DNA of 64,000 nt. Origin: Limnanthes douglasii subsp. nivea. Its lineage: Eukaryota; Streptophyta; Magnoliopsida; Brassicales; Limnanthaceae. Made by a program: the position numbers and the translations under genes. Below the pieces are notes generated by a model, which was not told the origin of the DNA, ran no database searches, and saw only the letters and a program-made list of their open reading frames with translations. Where the stretch lies: NCBI GenBank assembly GCA_036936605.1, contig JAUPFV010000004.1, positions 94,667,894 to 94,731,893 of the forward strand, read 5' to 3'. Below, one piece after another: positions 31,330 through 44,934 of this stretch (positions are counted from its first letter, which is position 1; the number at the start of each line of letters is the position of its first letter).

Positions 31330-34010
31330 AATATATATATTTTCTTAAATAATCAAATTTAAGTTGAACTTTGTAGTTTAGTATATAAAATGAAACTGAG
31401 TTTTTTTAATATATGCACTCTCTAGAAAACTGAGTTAGAATTCTGTGGCTTTGAAAATGCTTATGTTATCGAAGTTAGGGGTTTTCTATTTTCTAGGTGC
31501 AATTGAAGAAATAAAATTTTAGAGGCCAAAACTAGAACCATAAAAGAAATGTAAACACATGTCTTACTTTAATTAGTAAATATATGATAGTGTTTTATTA
31601 GAGGGTATAATTGTATTATACATATTCATTAATACAAACATATTTAATCTTGTTGTATTTTTTGCATATGCTGTCACTCAGCCTAACAACTAACTTGAAT
31701 CTTGATAGTTAAAAGTCTTGTTGTCCGAATGTATGAGGGTACATTTCTACCTCTTTTTTTTTAATATACAAAGTTGGATAATATGAATAGTTTTATATAT
31801 TTTAGAATCATTTTTAAAAAATAAAATGATAATTTGCTACTCCTTTCACTCTTTAGGTTAAAAAGAAGATTAAAGGAGTGGATTATTCATTATCAATTTT
31901 GGTCAAGTTCAAGATTCTTAGTGTCATGTTGAGATGTACCTTATTCTCTTGCTATAAACCCTTGCAGGCCAAAACCTGTTTTTATCAAGGATGTTTAGTC
32001 GTTGTAAATATGTTGATTTATTTATGTAAAATCGTTCATCTTGGTATGGTGTATGGTTTAGGGAACATTTGTCCATATCAGTGTTCATTGGTCTCTATCA
32101 TTGACATGGTAATTCTGTAAAAAAAAATCTCAACCCTTCCCCATTGAGGAAGGTGGATATTCAAAATCTCGTTTCTTATACAAAATCGGTTTTTGGTAAT
32201 AAAAAAATCTCAACCCCTCCCCAGTTGAGGAAGGTGGATATTCAAATTGGTCTTTAGTCTGTAATAAATATTGTGTTTGCCTTAAAAAAATAAATACTTT
32301 AAGTTTCTATATCAACTCAAGTTTTCAACTTGGTCCATCTTATCTATAGGTAATATATTCAGTTTACTACCATGTTAGATGCTCACAATACCACATAATT
32401 TACGTGATGATCCAGTGACAATCCAGTGACGTGACGTGCAATACCACACTAAAAATTCAATGATTTTTAAATCTATTTCATTTGGTTTAGATTCTAATCA
32501 CTTAGTTTATACATAGACTTCTAGATCGTCCAATTTTTTAATGTCATATGTTATCTTCTTGCTTATTTTTGTCGTTGCTTATACCTTTGATTTTTGTTTT
32601 TGTTTTTTAAGAATAAAAACTGTCATTCAAATTAGATTTTTAAATTAATATTACAAATAGTGTCTATCTTCACACATAACTTAATCACGAGTACAATGTT
32701 CAATAACACTATTTCAACACAAAAACCAACTGCTGCACTATAGAAAAAGAGTCACTCACAAGTGAAGAATTATCTTAATTTTGTCCAATAACCAAGCGAA
32801 CCGAAACCCTAGAGTTTTCAACCCGGGTTAAGTATCGAAAATGTTGATTTTGTGTGTACTGTCAAGGCTTTCATTCCATAAACGCCATTTTGTAATCTTG
32901 AGGAATGATTTTTCGATTTTAAGGTGCATTTAAAAATTCACTAAACTTTGTAAGTTTTAAATTTTTGTGGTTCTCCAATAAAACTGACAGAAATTTAGGA
33001 TGTAGTGGAACAGTTTTTTTTAGAATGATGAAGCTTGAGTTTTGTAATCAATGGAGGTTTAGAATAGACGGAGAAGATTATAGAATATATATATAGGTCT
33101 AAGAAACATGCTTTTAGAAAATTACAATAAAAGTCTTTAAATTTGAATTAAGTTGTCATTTCTTATTGAAAATCTCCATTTATAATAAAATAATTCGGGT
33201 GTTTTTTAATTAAATGGAGTCTTATTTTAATGTAGTTCTTTGTTGTTGTTTTTTATTCAAAATTTTATTTTATCGCTTGATGGTTAATTGACGATCATCA
33301 TCATAAAAAACAAAAACAAAATTCTTAAAAAATTCAAATACATGATTTTTTCTCTATAAAAATTGTTAGGATTATAAACAACAAAATATAAAAAGCAAAA
33401 AAGTACAATGGCTTGCAACATAAAATACTTGTTATTTATGTAGATGGAAATTGTTCCATCAAATCGATACTTCAAACGTCAAATGACTCCACCTCATGAT
33501 TATCATTTTTATATTATTTCGTTTCAAAGATGTTGTCAATTAGCTGACATTTATAGTAATATGTAACAAATATATGTGTATATTTGTATAATATGGCTGA
33601 GCAAAAAAATCTATAAAACTTTCCATGTTGTTTTTACTTATCTAAAATGGCCTCCAAATCAATAATCGTTTTTAGTTCTTTGTCGAAAGTATTTGAGCAC
33701 TTTGTTGACAAAAACTTGATCTATGACAAAATATTCACTACCAATTCCTGAAATTTAGATGCTCTAAATGTAAAAGATCTATAGAGGCAGATCATTTTAA
33801 AGAGTGACTCAGAGGATATAAGACCGAGTGTGAGATAAATTCCTCGAACGAGAGATTCAAGAAAGATAAGAGGATACTCTCGATTCAAATCTACGAGGTT
33901 TATCATGTATTATTCTGATACGTGCAGAATATATCAAGATTATGACAATATTTAAAAGTGAACATATTTTCAGGCTTTCAGAAATTGACGAAGTCCTTAG
34001 CTTTATAAAA
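31330..34010. other. AT-rich interval without recognised genes
   Basis: Only short frames. One at 31878-32120 has no family match I can see. It contains a direct 80-bp repeat (32121 and 32201, aaaaaaatctcaaccc(t/c)tcccca.ttgaggaaggtggatattcaaa). The rest is AT-rich with no structure noted. Confidence 0.5.
32119..32275. repeat. 80-bp tandem direct repeat
   Basis: The landmark aaaaaaatctcaaccc begins at 32121 and 32201, followed in both by a near-identical ttgaggaaggtggatattcaaa. Confidence 0.8.
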
Positions 34011-34019
34011 CATTACACT

Positions 34020-35550
34020 AATATTTTCATTCAAGTATGTATCAATCTAATTATTATTTTTTGTCACCGTGACGTTAATTCCCTTTATCTTATTAAAGAG
34101 GGACTTGATGATTTCTTTTTGCTCTCATGCCTATAAGTCAGCCCCACAAAAATTCAGAATTTCCTCTCGGGAGTCAATCTATCTCTCTTTGTAATAATCT
34201 CATCTCTATTTTAGAGTATAGGGAAGGTACCCTTATTGTAAAATATTTGGGTGTTCACAATCTCACTGACGCCTCATCCACATGAATTATCGTCATATTC
34301 TACACAAAATTAGCTCGAGAATTAACTTTTGGACTTCTAAGCACCTCTTTTATGCGGGTAGGCTCCAACTTATCAAGTCAATCTTATTCATGAGACAATT
34401 ATATTGGTCGTCTATCTTTATCCTTCCCTTTAGGGTTCTCCAAATGTTTCATGAGGCTAAGGTGGCTTGGTCTAATGTTACCACTCCCACGATGGAGGAC
34501 GATCATGATATTTTAGATCTAAAAAATCTGGAATCAGGCAGCCGTCCTAAAATATCTTTAGCCTATAATAACAAATATAAGATATTAATTGATATAAGAC
34601 CGACGTGAGCAAAGAATCATATCAATATTTAAGAGATTAATTGATCTTATTTCTTCTCTACTTACACTAAATTTCATCTTGAATGATATTTGCTATTAGA
34701 CCGTGAAGTCTGGAAATCCTAACATCACTATCAAAGATACCTATAATGTCATTCGTACGTTTACTCCAATTGTGGGGTGGGTCAGGTTAGTATGTAATAA
34801 GTATAATATTCCTCGTCACTCTTTTATTCTTTAGCTTGCAATATTTGGCAAGATTTCTACTCGAGACAAGCTTATAAGTTAGGGTATAAATACCCTACCA
34901 GATTGTATCTTATGCGACTCGAACTATGAAACTATTGCTCATATCCTTTATGACTGTGGTTTCATTTAGAGTCTTTGGAACTATGCAAGTTCCAAGTTGG
35001 GGTTCCCAACTAACGCTAGCTATTGGGAATCTTGGGTTTGCGAGTCATCAAATTAGTTTTATTCTTGAAACTGTCATCTTTGGTTCTTGCTTTGGCACGG
35101 TCATTTACCACTTCTAGGAGGAGAGAAATGATATAATTTTTTGTTCCCCTCATGTCATTGCCTCTAAAATTTATTACCGTGTTTTCTCGGATACACGGTT
35201 CAGATTCTATAACACCAAGATTAGATGGCCTGTGTAATTTCCATATATTTTATCAGCTTGTGTGCTTGCTTATCTTTTATTGATCCACCCTCTCTCCTTG
35301 TTGGCCTTGTTCATTGTGTGATACTGCTGACAGCTTTCTTGCATATGCGGCATATCCCTTTTTAAAGTTGCTTTGTTCTATCTCTTATGTTTTATGTTAT
35401 TTTATATTCTACTTTCCCACGATATAGAGTCATTGAATTTTTGTTCTCGTCGATTCTTTTTTAGCGTCTCATGTATTCCCTCGAGGTATGACCCACTTAT
35501 CTGTATGAACTTTATTTAGTTTACTTTAATGTTTCTTTACATAAAAAAAA
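34020..35550 (+). pseudogene. LINE fragment A (RT end to 3' tail)
   Basis: It begins just after the RT catalytic block (IIIFCHRDVNSLYLIKEGLDDF). It continues with the LINE RT thumb region SSRINFWTSKHLFYAGRLQLIKS and ILDLK at 34282-34608, then the zf-RVT block (near 34780-35000, ...FILWLAIFGKISTRDK-like, with CDSN.ETIAHI..DC). It ends in a 3' tail resembling those of fragments B and C (cgaggtatgaccc...then A8 at about 35542). Multiple stops. Confidence 0.65.
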
Positions 35551-35929
35551 CATCCATCCTTACCTTGCTCCATATTGTTATTAGTACGTATATCCACTTC
35601 ATTTGTTGACCGAATTTTGTTGTCTAGAATAAGTTAGAGGTGCAATCGGAGGCTTCAGGGTTTGAATTCAAGTGATAGTTAGTAGTTCATTGATATTAGT
35701 TGTAGGGTGGTAAGAAATATAGGTGTTCAAAACCCCCAAAATTTGCATACGCATTGTCTTACCAACTTTGATTTACACTTCGATATGAGCTAATATATTA
35801 TCAGAGATCTGTAATTCTTCTTCATTATATCCTCCACTAATAGCCCCTAATTAAATCCATTTCCTAGACCCGTAGATCGATTCACAGTCAGGTCACTCAT
35901 GATTTTTTTGTCCTTTTAAATTTTTGACA

Positions 35930-36265
35930 AAAACATAATATGTTATATTGTTAGATCATAGTGAAGTTGAATGCGGATAGTGGTGCCAAATTGTGGAGAT
36001 GGTGGCATCGCCACCCTCCTTATAGTTATCCAAGTTGATAGGATGGTAAATGACATAATGTATCCCCTATTGGTTTGGATGTAAGTCTGTCATCATAGTT
36101 TAGATTGTCATGAGATTTTTTTAAATAGGAACGTCTGAAGTTGTCTAGTTGTTGCACATTGATAATAGGGAAGATATGGTTTTTTGTTACTGAAGTTGGG
36201 TCTCAAATTTTTTAGTTGTTGCACATTGATGCTAAGGAAGATACAGTCTTCTGTTATCGAAATTG
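35930..36265. repeat. Dispersed ~250-bp repeat, copy B, partly tandem
   Basis: The counterpart of 31075-31325. Its last part is itself repeated: ttgttgcacattgat(a/g) followed by aggaagata...ttctgtta occurs near 36146 and 36218. Confidence 0.5.
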
Positions 36266-36759
36266 GGTTGTTATCAGTGATAAGATGTATATGGATTTGA
36301 AATGATGTTTTAGTTTAGGTATTTTTTTCAAAAACTTGTTTTACAAGAATTTATGTTTTTACATACGGTGTCAATTTGATGATTTGTTTATTCGATTGGT
36401 CTCGTTCGAATAAAAATAAATGGTGATTCATTATAATTGAGATAAAATAAGGTCTCGTATCTATCACTTTTGTAATGGTTTCACATTTTCATAGGTTTCA
36501 TATCTATCACTTATCATTCTTCCACTGATTTCACATGGCCTGTTTTTCTCTTTTGATTGCTTTTACAAAATTGCTCTGAAAACTTGTTATTTTAAGGTCA
36601 TGCATCTTTACATTGTTAAAATAGATGAAAGAGATAAAATAAGACCTGAACACATAGAAAAATAAAATAACAAACCATTTTATTCCATCTTGAAGGTAAC
36701 ATATGATCTTAGAAAAAAGAAGACGCTTTACAAGAAAAATTGAGAATTAATTGAAGAGA

Positions 36760-37196
36760 TAATAAAGAGGCTTTGATCAGTTATTTTACCCATGGCCTAT
36801 AAATTTTAATGACAGATAGTCCATGGACTTTCAAAACTTCGTTTGTAGTCCATGGACTATCAAGTTTGGATAAGGTTAGTCATCTGGATCTGTTGATTAA
36901 TATAAAGTTGCCACGTGGCACCATACTCAACATAAACTTGTATTACTAATGGACCATCAACTTTCACCTTGATCACATTTGAAGTTCGACCTAAAGACGA
37001 GGGACCATTGGTGATACAAGTTTCTGTTAAGTATGATGCTATCTGGCAGTTTTATGTTAATCAACAGATGATGTGGACTAACTTTATCCAAACTGGATAG
37101 TCAAAGGACTGTCAGCGGACTTTTGAAAGTCTAGGGACTATCTATCACAAAAATCAATAGTCCAGGGATTAACTACTGTTCAAAGCCTAATAAAGA
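36760..37196. mobile_element. Mutator-type MITE with 9-bp target duplication
   Basis: The element spans 36769-37187 (419 bp), flanked by the exact 9-bp repeat taataaaga (36760-36768 and 37188-37196). The terminal repeats start GGCTTTGATCAGT / GGCTTTGAACAGT. Imperfect inversion continues for about 200 bp per arm (gatagtccatggactttcaaaa against ttttgaaagtctagggactatc; gccacgtggc against the corresponding position). No coding capacity. A 9-bp duplication and long terminal repeats point to Mutator-type mobilisation. Confidence 0.85.
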
Positions 37197-37382
37197 AGTA
37201 TGATGATGAAATGAAGCTTTCAAATTGGGGAAAACATTTATACGCCTTACGACCAATGATGTCAAGATAATATTTGGCTTAAAATATGGAAACCAACATA
37301 TTCCACTACAAGCCAAACACTTTGAACTATGATATTCATAAACACAAGATGAACAAGAACAATCCACGATAACCAAAACATT

Positions 37383-39622
37383 CCTTACCTTATTGATTCT
37401 TCCCAATCGGCTTTTGTCGCGGGTAGGAATATCTCCGACAATATCCTTTTATCCCAAGAACTTTTGGGAGGCTACCATACTGATTGCAAGGGTAAAATGA
37501 TTGCTCTGAAAATTGATCTCATGAAAGCATTTAATAATGTCCGTTGGCACCTTATCCTTGACATTCTTGTTACAATGCATTTTCCAGAGAAAATGATTTC
37601 TTGGATCATAAATTGCATTAATCCTCCTCTTACTCCATCAATATTAATGGCGACTCTTATGGTCACTTAAAAGGGAAAAAGGTCTCAGACAAGGCGACCC
37701 ACTCTCACCATTATTTTTTGTCCTTGTTATATAAGTTCTTTCTTGCACCCTTAAGGAAAAGAGTCAAGACAGTAACTTCAGATTTCATTGGAAGTGTCAC
37801 AAACTTGAAATAATTAATCTCTGCTTTGCAGACGATCTTATGATTTTTTTTCATGGTAACACTAATTCTCTCCTTCTTATCAAAGAGACCCTTGATGATT
37901 TCTACTTGCTCTCGGGGATCAAGGTCAGCCCATCTAAAATCCATATATATTTTTTTGGGTATTGATAACTATCTACACTCGGAGCTTCTCCCCATCTTGG
38001 GTTTTCCCAAAGGCTCTCTTCCAGTCACGTATCTGGGAGTCTTCTTTCTTACCGGACGTCTCACCCACTATGACTGTCGTCCTCTTCTTCATCAGATCAC
38101 AACCATAATTGACTCGTGGACCACCAAGCATCTGACATATGTCGGTCGGCTCCAGCTTATCAAGTCTATTGGTCTTCTATTTTTATCCTCCCCTCAAGGA
38201 TCATTAAAGAATTGACCCAATACTTCCATCGATTCCTTTCGTCGGGATCTGCAATGAAAATTCATGGTGCTAAAGTTGTTTGGTCTTCTGTTACATCTCC
38301 CACCAAAGAGAGCGGCCTTGGGATTCTAGATTTAAAAATCTGGAATCAGGTGGCTGTCCTTAAGCATCTCTGGTCCATTATCAGTATTAACAATCACTCC
38401 ATCTGGTGTGATTGGATTAATTCTGATTTTTTTTAGAAAAATACTTTTTGGAACATCTATTTGGGATCCTCCCCCTCTTGGATTTGGAGGAAAATTCTTC
38501 GTCTACGGCCTTTGGCTAGTAACTTGTACAGGGTGGCTATTGAAATGGATTGCATAATTCCTCTAGGTACGACCCATGGCTCCTCCCCACTACTCTTGCA
38601 TCTCACTACGGCTCTAACACAATCAATGATTCCCGGCTTGGAAAAAACCTCAAGGTCTCGGATATCATTCTCAACGGTGCTTGGAACTGGCCTACAAACC
38701 TCAGATCGGCGAGAGCTAGAAGCTGAGAAAATATTTTGGAGATCCACAACCTTATCCTCACCCTACCACCTCCCAACATCCTATCTGACAATGTCCTTTT
38801 CTGGATTGGTAAGGCCGGAGGTAGCTTCCTCATAATCAAGGACACGTATAACGCAATACGTATGCCTAACTCTTTCAAGGGGTGGGTCAGGTTTGTATGG
38901 AATAAATTCAATATTCCCCGAAAATTCTTTATTTTCTGGCTCGCTATTTTGTGCAAGCTTGCTACTAGGGACAAGCTCCTCAGTTGGGGCCTCAACTCCC
39001 CACCTGACTGCCCCTTATGCAACTCTGACTCTGAATCTATTTCTCATCTCATCTTTGACTGTAGTTTCACTCAAAGTATTTGGACCAATACTAGTTCCAA
39101 ATTCGGATTACCCTTAACGCCTCTTGCTGACAATCTTGGGTAGGAGAGGCGTCAAATTGGTATCACGCTCGAGATCATCATATTTGGCGCACTTGCTTTG
39201 GCGCGGTTATTTATCGTGTTTGGAAGGAAACAAACTTAAGAATATTTGGCTCGGATCCTTCGAACGCCTCCTTAATCTCTCCCCAAATTATATCAGATCT
39301 TTGGTTTAGATTTCATGGTTCCAAGTTTCAATAGTCTTGGTTACGTTTCTACTACTTTCTCACTCTATTTATCTTTCTTGTACAGGTTTCACCCATGATA
39401 GTTTGGATCGTGTTCTTCTTCGTTGGGCCCGATGTCTCGCCTTGACCTTCATGATGTTGATTTAGTATCTCTATTTCATCTTGGACTTCATTCCACCATG
39501 TCTCTTTACTTCTAGTAGCATATTCTGACTACTTATGTCGGTTGTATCACCTTAGGATATGCCCTAGGTTTTGTATGACCAAATTTTTATTTAATTTAAC
39601 ATTTTTTCACTCCAAAAAAATA
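37383..39622 (+). pseudogene. LINE fragment B (RT to 3' tail)
   Basis: Starts in the RT at YLIDSSQSAFVAGRNISDNI, then KIDLMKAFNNVRWHLILDIL and the remains of LRQGDPLS (37682). A readable FADDLMIFFHGN follows at about 37827, in a different frame. Next come LPILGFPKGSLPVTYLGVF and DSWTTKHLTYVGRLQLIKS. The zf-RVT block lies at 38736-39120: FWLAILCKLATRDKLLSWGL, CPLCNSDSESISHLIFDCSF. The 3' tail ends with an A-rich run at about 39612-39622. It shares its tail motif with fragments A and C (tatgtcg.ttgtatc.c...g.tatgccctagg). 5' truncated and multiply frameshifted. Confidence 0.75.
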
Positions 39623-40841
39623 ATAAATGTTAGTTTATCTTTCAACCTACAAAATCTTTACTATCGATCAAATTTTGATTATTATTTTGTGACTAAGATT
39701 AATCTCGAGAACCGTAATCGTGGTCAATTATTGTAAGCACGGTATAATTTCATATAGTGTACTGAAATTCACCATCATTATCGTTTCATCGTAAATCACC
39801 GTATATTTTATGTCAATTAAGTGTACATTATATCATTGTTAAAGTACGAGACTCGATTTTTATGAACGGAAGCTCTGCTAATTCTGTCATTTTTTTAATC
39901 AGCATTCATGTTTATATTTTAAGCTTCAATTTAGTTTTCATCCAACTTTATAAGGGTTATTTTTTGTTTAAAAACTTAATGAAAGTTTCTAATTAACACA
40001 AAAGATCCCTCACGAATTGGAATGTGAAGTTAATTAGATCTAGTATAGGTTGAATATCATATGACAAGTATATTGGACCTAAACATCATAATATTTTCAT
40101 TATTTTGATCCAAATAATTCACCTCTTAAAATAATAGTTGATCGTAATTTCGCAGGCTCTCTCTTCTCTTTTGATATATGGTCGTGAAAAACATAGTAGT
40201 TAATTTTGTATCATAATTTTTCCTATTCGTATACCAAAACATTTGCCTATAATGTTTTAGAACATGAATTCTAAACAAATTTGGAGCTCGGTCTTGTACT
40301 TATCTTGCTTGCTGATAATATGAAGCAGCTGATGGATCTAGTACATTGACTTGAATGACTTCATCTATCCCATATGTAGTTTATGAACATAAATTTAGTT
40401 TTAATTTTTTTTAAATAAAACTAAACTACGTAAAAACGTTTTTATCATACATCGTAAAAATAGAGATTTTAACAAGCCACTAATTTCGGGTAAATCAATA
40501 AAAACTTAAATAATAAATTCAACATGGAAGTAAAAATTCAATATTTAGTTGGACAAGGCTATATCTAGACCCCATTTCGCTACAATGGGACCTTAAATCA
40601 AATTTTTTATTTTACTTTATGTAAAATGACCATTTTACCCATCATATAAAACCAAGTTTTCGACCAAAAATCTAAACAATTTTATTCTTCTTCTCCAACC
40701 AAACTTCTCTCTAAAACTAATCTAATACCCAAAGAATGAATTACATTAATATCTAACTTTTTTCTTCCTCTTCTTTAACAAAAATTCTCTCTACTTTTTA
40801 ATTATATTTTAATATCGCCTTGTGGAACTTTCTGACTTTTC

Positions 40842-42485
40842 TATCGATGATATACTTATTTTATCCTCTCCTCTATCGATGATATACTTGTGGAACTGAC
40901 CGAATACTGCTATAATTACTGCTCGAATCGACTCTTGGACCTCCAAGAATTTGTCTTATACCGGTAGACTTCCATTTATCAAGTCTGTCTTATTTGCTGG
41001 TCAAGTTTACTAGTCCTCCACCTTTATCCTCCCCTCTAGGATCATTAAAGAGTTGATCCAGAACCTTCGTTGTTTCCTCTGGCCGGGTTCCACTATGAAA
41101 ATCCATGGGGCCAAAGTGGCCTGGTCCAATATCACATCTCCCACAAAAGAGGGCGGCCTTGGGATCCTAGATCTAAAAATCTGGAATCTGGCTGCTGTCC
41201 TTAAACATCTTTGGTCTATTATCAGTAATAACAGTCACTCTATCTCGTGTGATTAGATAAAAATTGAAAACATAAAAAATTACAATTTCTGGGATCTTTC
41301 TATTGGTTCCTCCTCTTCTTGGATTTGGAGGAAAATTCTTCGTCTTCACATGTTGGCTAGTAATGTGTACAGGGTCGCTATTGGTAATGGTTCGAACACA
41401 TTCTTCTCGTACGACCATGGCTCCTCTCTGCCTCTCTTGCTTCACATTATAGTACCAATATCATCAAGGATTCCCGACTCGGGAAAAATCTCAAGGTATC
41501 GGATATCATTCTCGATGGTCATTGGAATTGGCCTTCTAACATTAGATCTACTAGAGCTAGAAGTCGTTCTAATCTTCTGGAGATAAACAACCTAATCATT
41601 ACCTTGCCCCCTCCTAACATCAGTTTATATGATGTTCCTTATTGGATTGCAAAGGCTGGCTGCAATAACTTCACAATCAAGGATACCTATCATGTTATTT
41701 GTATGCATGCCCCTGTTGTGGGGTGGGTCGGGTTAGTTTGGAATAAATATAATATTCCTCGACACTCCTTTATTTTGTGGCTTGCTATCCTGGGTAAACT
41801 TTCTACCAGAGATAAGCTTCTCAGTTGGGGTATCAATACCCCACCTGATTTTGCCTTATGCAACTCTGATTCTAAAACTATTATTCATATTTTCTTTGAC
41901 TCTAGTTTCACTCAGAGTATTTGGATCTATGCTAGTTCAAAACTAGGTTTCCCTTTTTCCGCTTCGTGCTGGCAGTCTTGGGTATGCGAGGCGTCAAATT
42001 GGTCTCATTCTCGAAACTGTCACATTTGGCGATCTTGATTTGGTGCGGTGATTTATCACGTCTGGAAGGAGAGGAACTCAAGAATTTTTTGTTCCCCTCC
42101 AGCATCTACCTCTTTGGTTTCTCACCGAATCTTCTCAGATCTTCGGTTCAGATTTCACGGCACCAAGATTGGTTGCCCTATATAACTGCTTTTAATTCAT
42201 TTTTTTTTATTCTCCTACTTTATTTGCAGGCCCCCTCCTGCTCGGTCTCGTTCATTTTCTTCCATTGTAGTGGACTTCTTTGAAGTTTCCTTCTTTCGGC
42301 TTGATTGGCCATAGTTGAGTCGTTTTAGTTATTATAGTTACTCTCTGCTCTTTTATCACTCCTGATTTGATTGATTCAACAGTCTTGTTTATCGACCTCC
42401 TTATGTCGATTGTATCTCCTCGGGGTATACCCTAGGTACTTCTATGGACACATTTTATTTTATTTAATTTTTTTCGCACAAAAAA
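40842..42485 (+). pseudogene. LINE fragment C (RT thumb to 3' tail)
   Basis: Begins near SRIDSWTSKNLSYTGRLPFI. At 41053-41256 it has IQNLRCFLWPGSTMKIHGAK and GGLGILDLKIWN. At 41604-42038 it has zf-RVT: PYWIAKAGCNNFTIKDTYHV, FILWLAILGKLSTRDKLLSW, LCNSDSKTIIHIFFDSSFTQ, in which the second Cys of the finger pair is Ser. The 3' tail carries cggggtataccctagg and a terminal A-run at 42479-42485. Same family as fragment B, about 80 percent similar by eye in the shared protein region. Confidence 0.75.
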
Positions 42486-42721
42486 GACTTTTTTTTATAA
42501 CCCTAAATTCTATTCAGAAAATTGAAAAGACCAAAATGGTCCGCGTATAAAAAACCTAATTTCATTTATAGTACTCATTTTTAACCTTAACCATTATCCA
42601 CTACACTTTTCAAATACTCTCAAATCAATCTAAAAAATCATTAATCTCCTCGGACAGGCGCAAATCGGGCAGATTGGATGCGTCATTTGGCACAAATTCA
42701 TATAATAATTTTTTTATATAA

Positions 42722-44934
42722 TTTTTTTGGGTATAAAAAGCGTGTAATATTGAAGTAAATAAAAGTTACACAAGTTCACGGGGTGGGATACCCTTTACAG
42801 TTTCAAATTTCTTAAAGCATACAGAAGATAATAGAGTTAGAGCTTTTGGGGAAACATTAGAGAAAATTAACCCTGGAAGGGGTATTTCGATCCTTTGAAT
42901 CTGTAGCGAAGGTCGGAGAGGACTAAATGGGCGGTACTACTGAAGCGAGATTGTTTATCATTGTAGATTATGTTGTTCCTTTCTTTCCAGATGTAGTAGA
43001 CTGTGGCGCAGAAAGCAGCACTCCAGTGGAGTCGACGACTCTTATCAGAGGGGGCCCAAGAGCTTGCAGTCTCGTGCCATTGATTCAAAGATGATGGCGT
43101 AGGGGGGAGAATGATTCTTTGGGTTAGGATTTCCCAAACGACGGAGGAATAGGGGCTGATGATTAAGAGGTGATCTAAGGTTTCAGGGGCGGTATTACAC
43201 AGGATGTAGGAAGCAGGGCAATCGAGGCCCCAAGAGATGATTATGTCTCGAGTGGAAAGCTTGTCAAGCCAGGTGATGAAGGAGTGTATAGGGATAGAGA
43301 ATTTATTCCAGACGAGGTTTGCCCATGTGACCTTAGGAGTTGGAGGCTTGAGGGAAGAGTAGGTGCTACTGATGGTGAATTCAGGATTGGATTTATTTGG
43401 GATCCAGATAAATGTATCTGGGTCTGAAGAGGCGGGGGGGAGGTTTTCGAGAGCTGAGGTGATTTCTCGGAGATGGTCCCGGAGGAGGCGGTTGGGGGCT
43501 CTAGCATGGGCGGGCCAGGACCAAATTTCATTTGAACAAATGTCTTTTACGGTCTTTAAGTTGCGGAGGTGGGTGAGGGTAAGGATGTGGGGGCCAAATC
43601 GGTTGACGAGAGAAGTAGGGAATAACCAGGGGTCATGCCAAATAGAGGTGTTTGCTCCATTTCCAATATTTACGCGGTAGAGGTTTGTAGCTTTGCTTCT
43701 TAGATTAAGAATTTTCTTCTAACTCCAGCTCTCAGAGGGTGGGAGGGGGAGGGACCAGAGGCATTTTGTTTTAATTTTTTCCGAAAGAATCCATTGTGTC
43801 TAGAGAGAGCTTTTGCTTCGACTGAGGATGGACCAAAGGAGCTTGAGGGCGGCCGCCTGATTCTAGATTTTTAAGTCTAGAATCCCAAGGTCACCCTCAT
43901 CTTTGGACACGGTCAGCTTATTCCACGCTATCTTTGCTCCAGTGAATTTCATTTCTGGTCCAGACCAGAGGAAGCGACGGAGTAATTGAGTTAATTCGTT
44001 GAGGACACGAGTAGACTTGGCTTGCAAAGAGCACTGAGTTGATGAGTTGAAGACGGCCCGTGTAAGAGAGGTGCTTGGAGGTCCAAGAGTTGATGCGGTT
44101 GGTGATGTTGAGGAAGAGAGGGCGGCAATCATTATAAGAAAGGCGCGAGGATATGAGAGGCACACCTAGGTATCTGACTGGGAGGGAGCCCTCCGTGAAG
44201 TTGATGTAACGAAGAATGCTGAGTTTTACGGTGGGAGAGGTGCCCCGAGAAGAAGATAGTGCTTTTGACCAGATTTAGATGAAGGCCTGATATTGCGGCA
44301 AATTTGGTTAATCCTTCTAGGAGTAGCTTAATTGACGGGAGATTTTCCCTGCATAGGATCATCAGGTCATCTGCGAAGCAGAGGTTGATTATCTTGAGCT
44401 TTTGGCACTTCCAGTGAAAGCCGAAGGAGGGGTTTTGGCTTTTCTCTTAAAGGATTCGGGAGAGCACCTGCATGACAATAACAAAAAGATACGAGGAGAG
44501 GGGATCACCTTGGCGGAGCCCCTTTTTTCTAGGGAAAGGGCTCATCGGCTTCCCGTTAATACAAACAGAATAGGAGACTGAAGTGATGCATTGGATGATC
44601 CAGTTAATCATAGGCATAGGGAAACGCATGGCTAAGAGGATGTCCAAGATAACTTCCCATCTGATATTGTCAAAAGCTTTCATAAGGTCAATTTTGAGGG
44701 CACAACGAGGGCCTTTTCTGTTGGTTTGATAGCCATGCAAAAGGTTTTGGGTGAGAAGGATGTTGTCAACAATAGAGCGACCCGGGACGAAGGCGGATTG
44801 AGAGGGGTCAGTGAGGGCCGGGAAGGAAGGCTTTATTCTATTAACGATGATTTTGGAAATGATTTTGTAAATCACATTGCAACAGGCTATTGGATGGAAG
44901 TCAGAAGGGAGGGAGGGGGATATTGAATATGAGT
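42722..44934 (-). pseudogene. LINE fragment D, minus strand, 5' truncated in RT
   Basis: Read from 44934 it opens at DFHPIACCNVIYKIISKIIV, then LTDPSQSAFVPGRSIVDNIL, KIDLMKAFDNIRWEV and GLRQGDPLSSYLFVIVMQVL (44447-44875). The catalytic FADD region near 44370 follows (..CFADDLMILCRENLPS), then the thumb region (44100-43860). The zf-RVT and trailing domain lie at 43400-42867: WANLVWNKFSIPIHSFITWL, LSTRDIIISWGLDCPASYIL, WEKERNNIIY-like end. The 3' end is a T-run on the plus strand (about 42722-42728). A few frame breaks. A cousin of fragments A-C, less decayed than they are. Confidence 0.8.

Noticed and set aside
31878..32120. 80-residue plus-strand frame as a gene
   Set aside because: No family recognised, no splice or promoter context, and AT-rich surroundings. 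Treated as chance.
43241..43531. Minus-strand Pro/Ser-rich 96-residue frame
   Set aside because: An alternative frame of the LINE D zf-RVT region. The correct frame gives recognisable LINE motifs.
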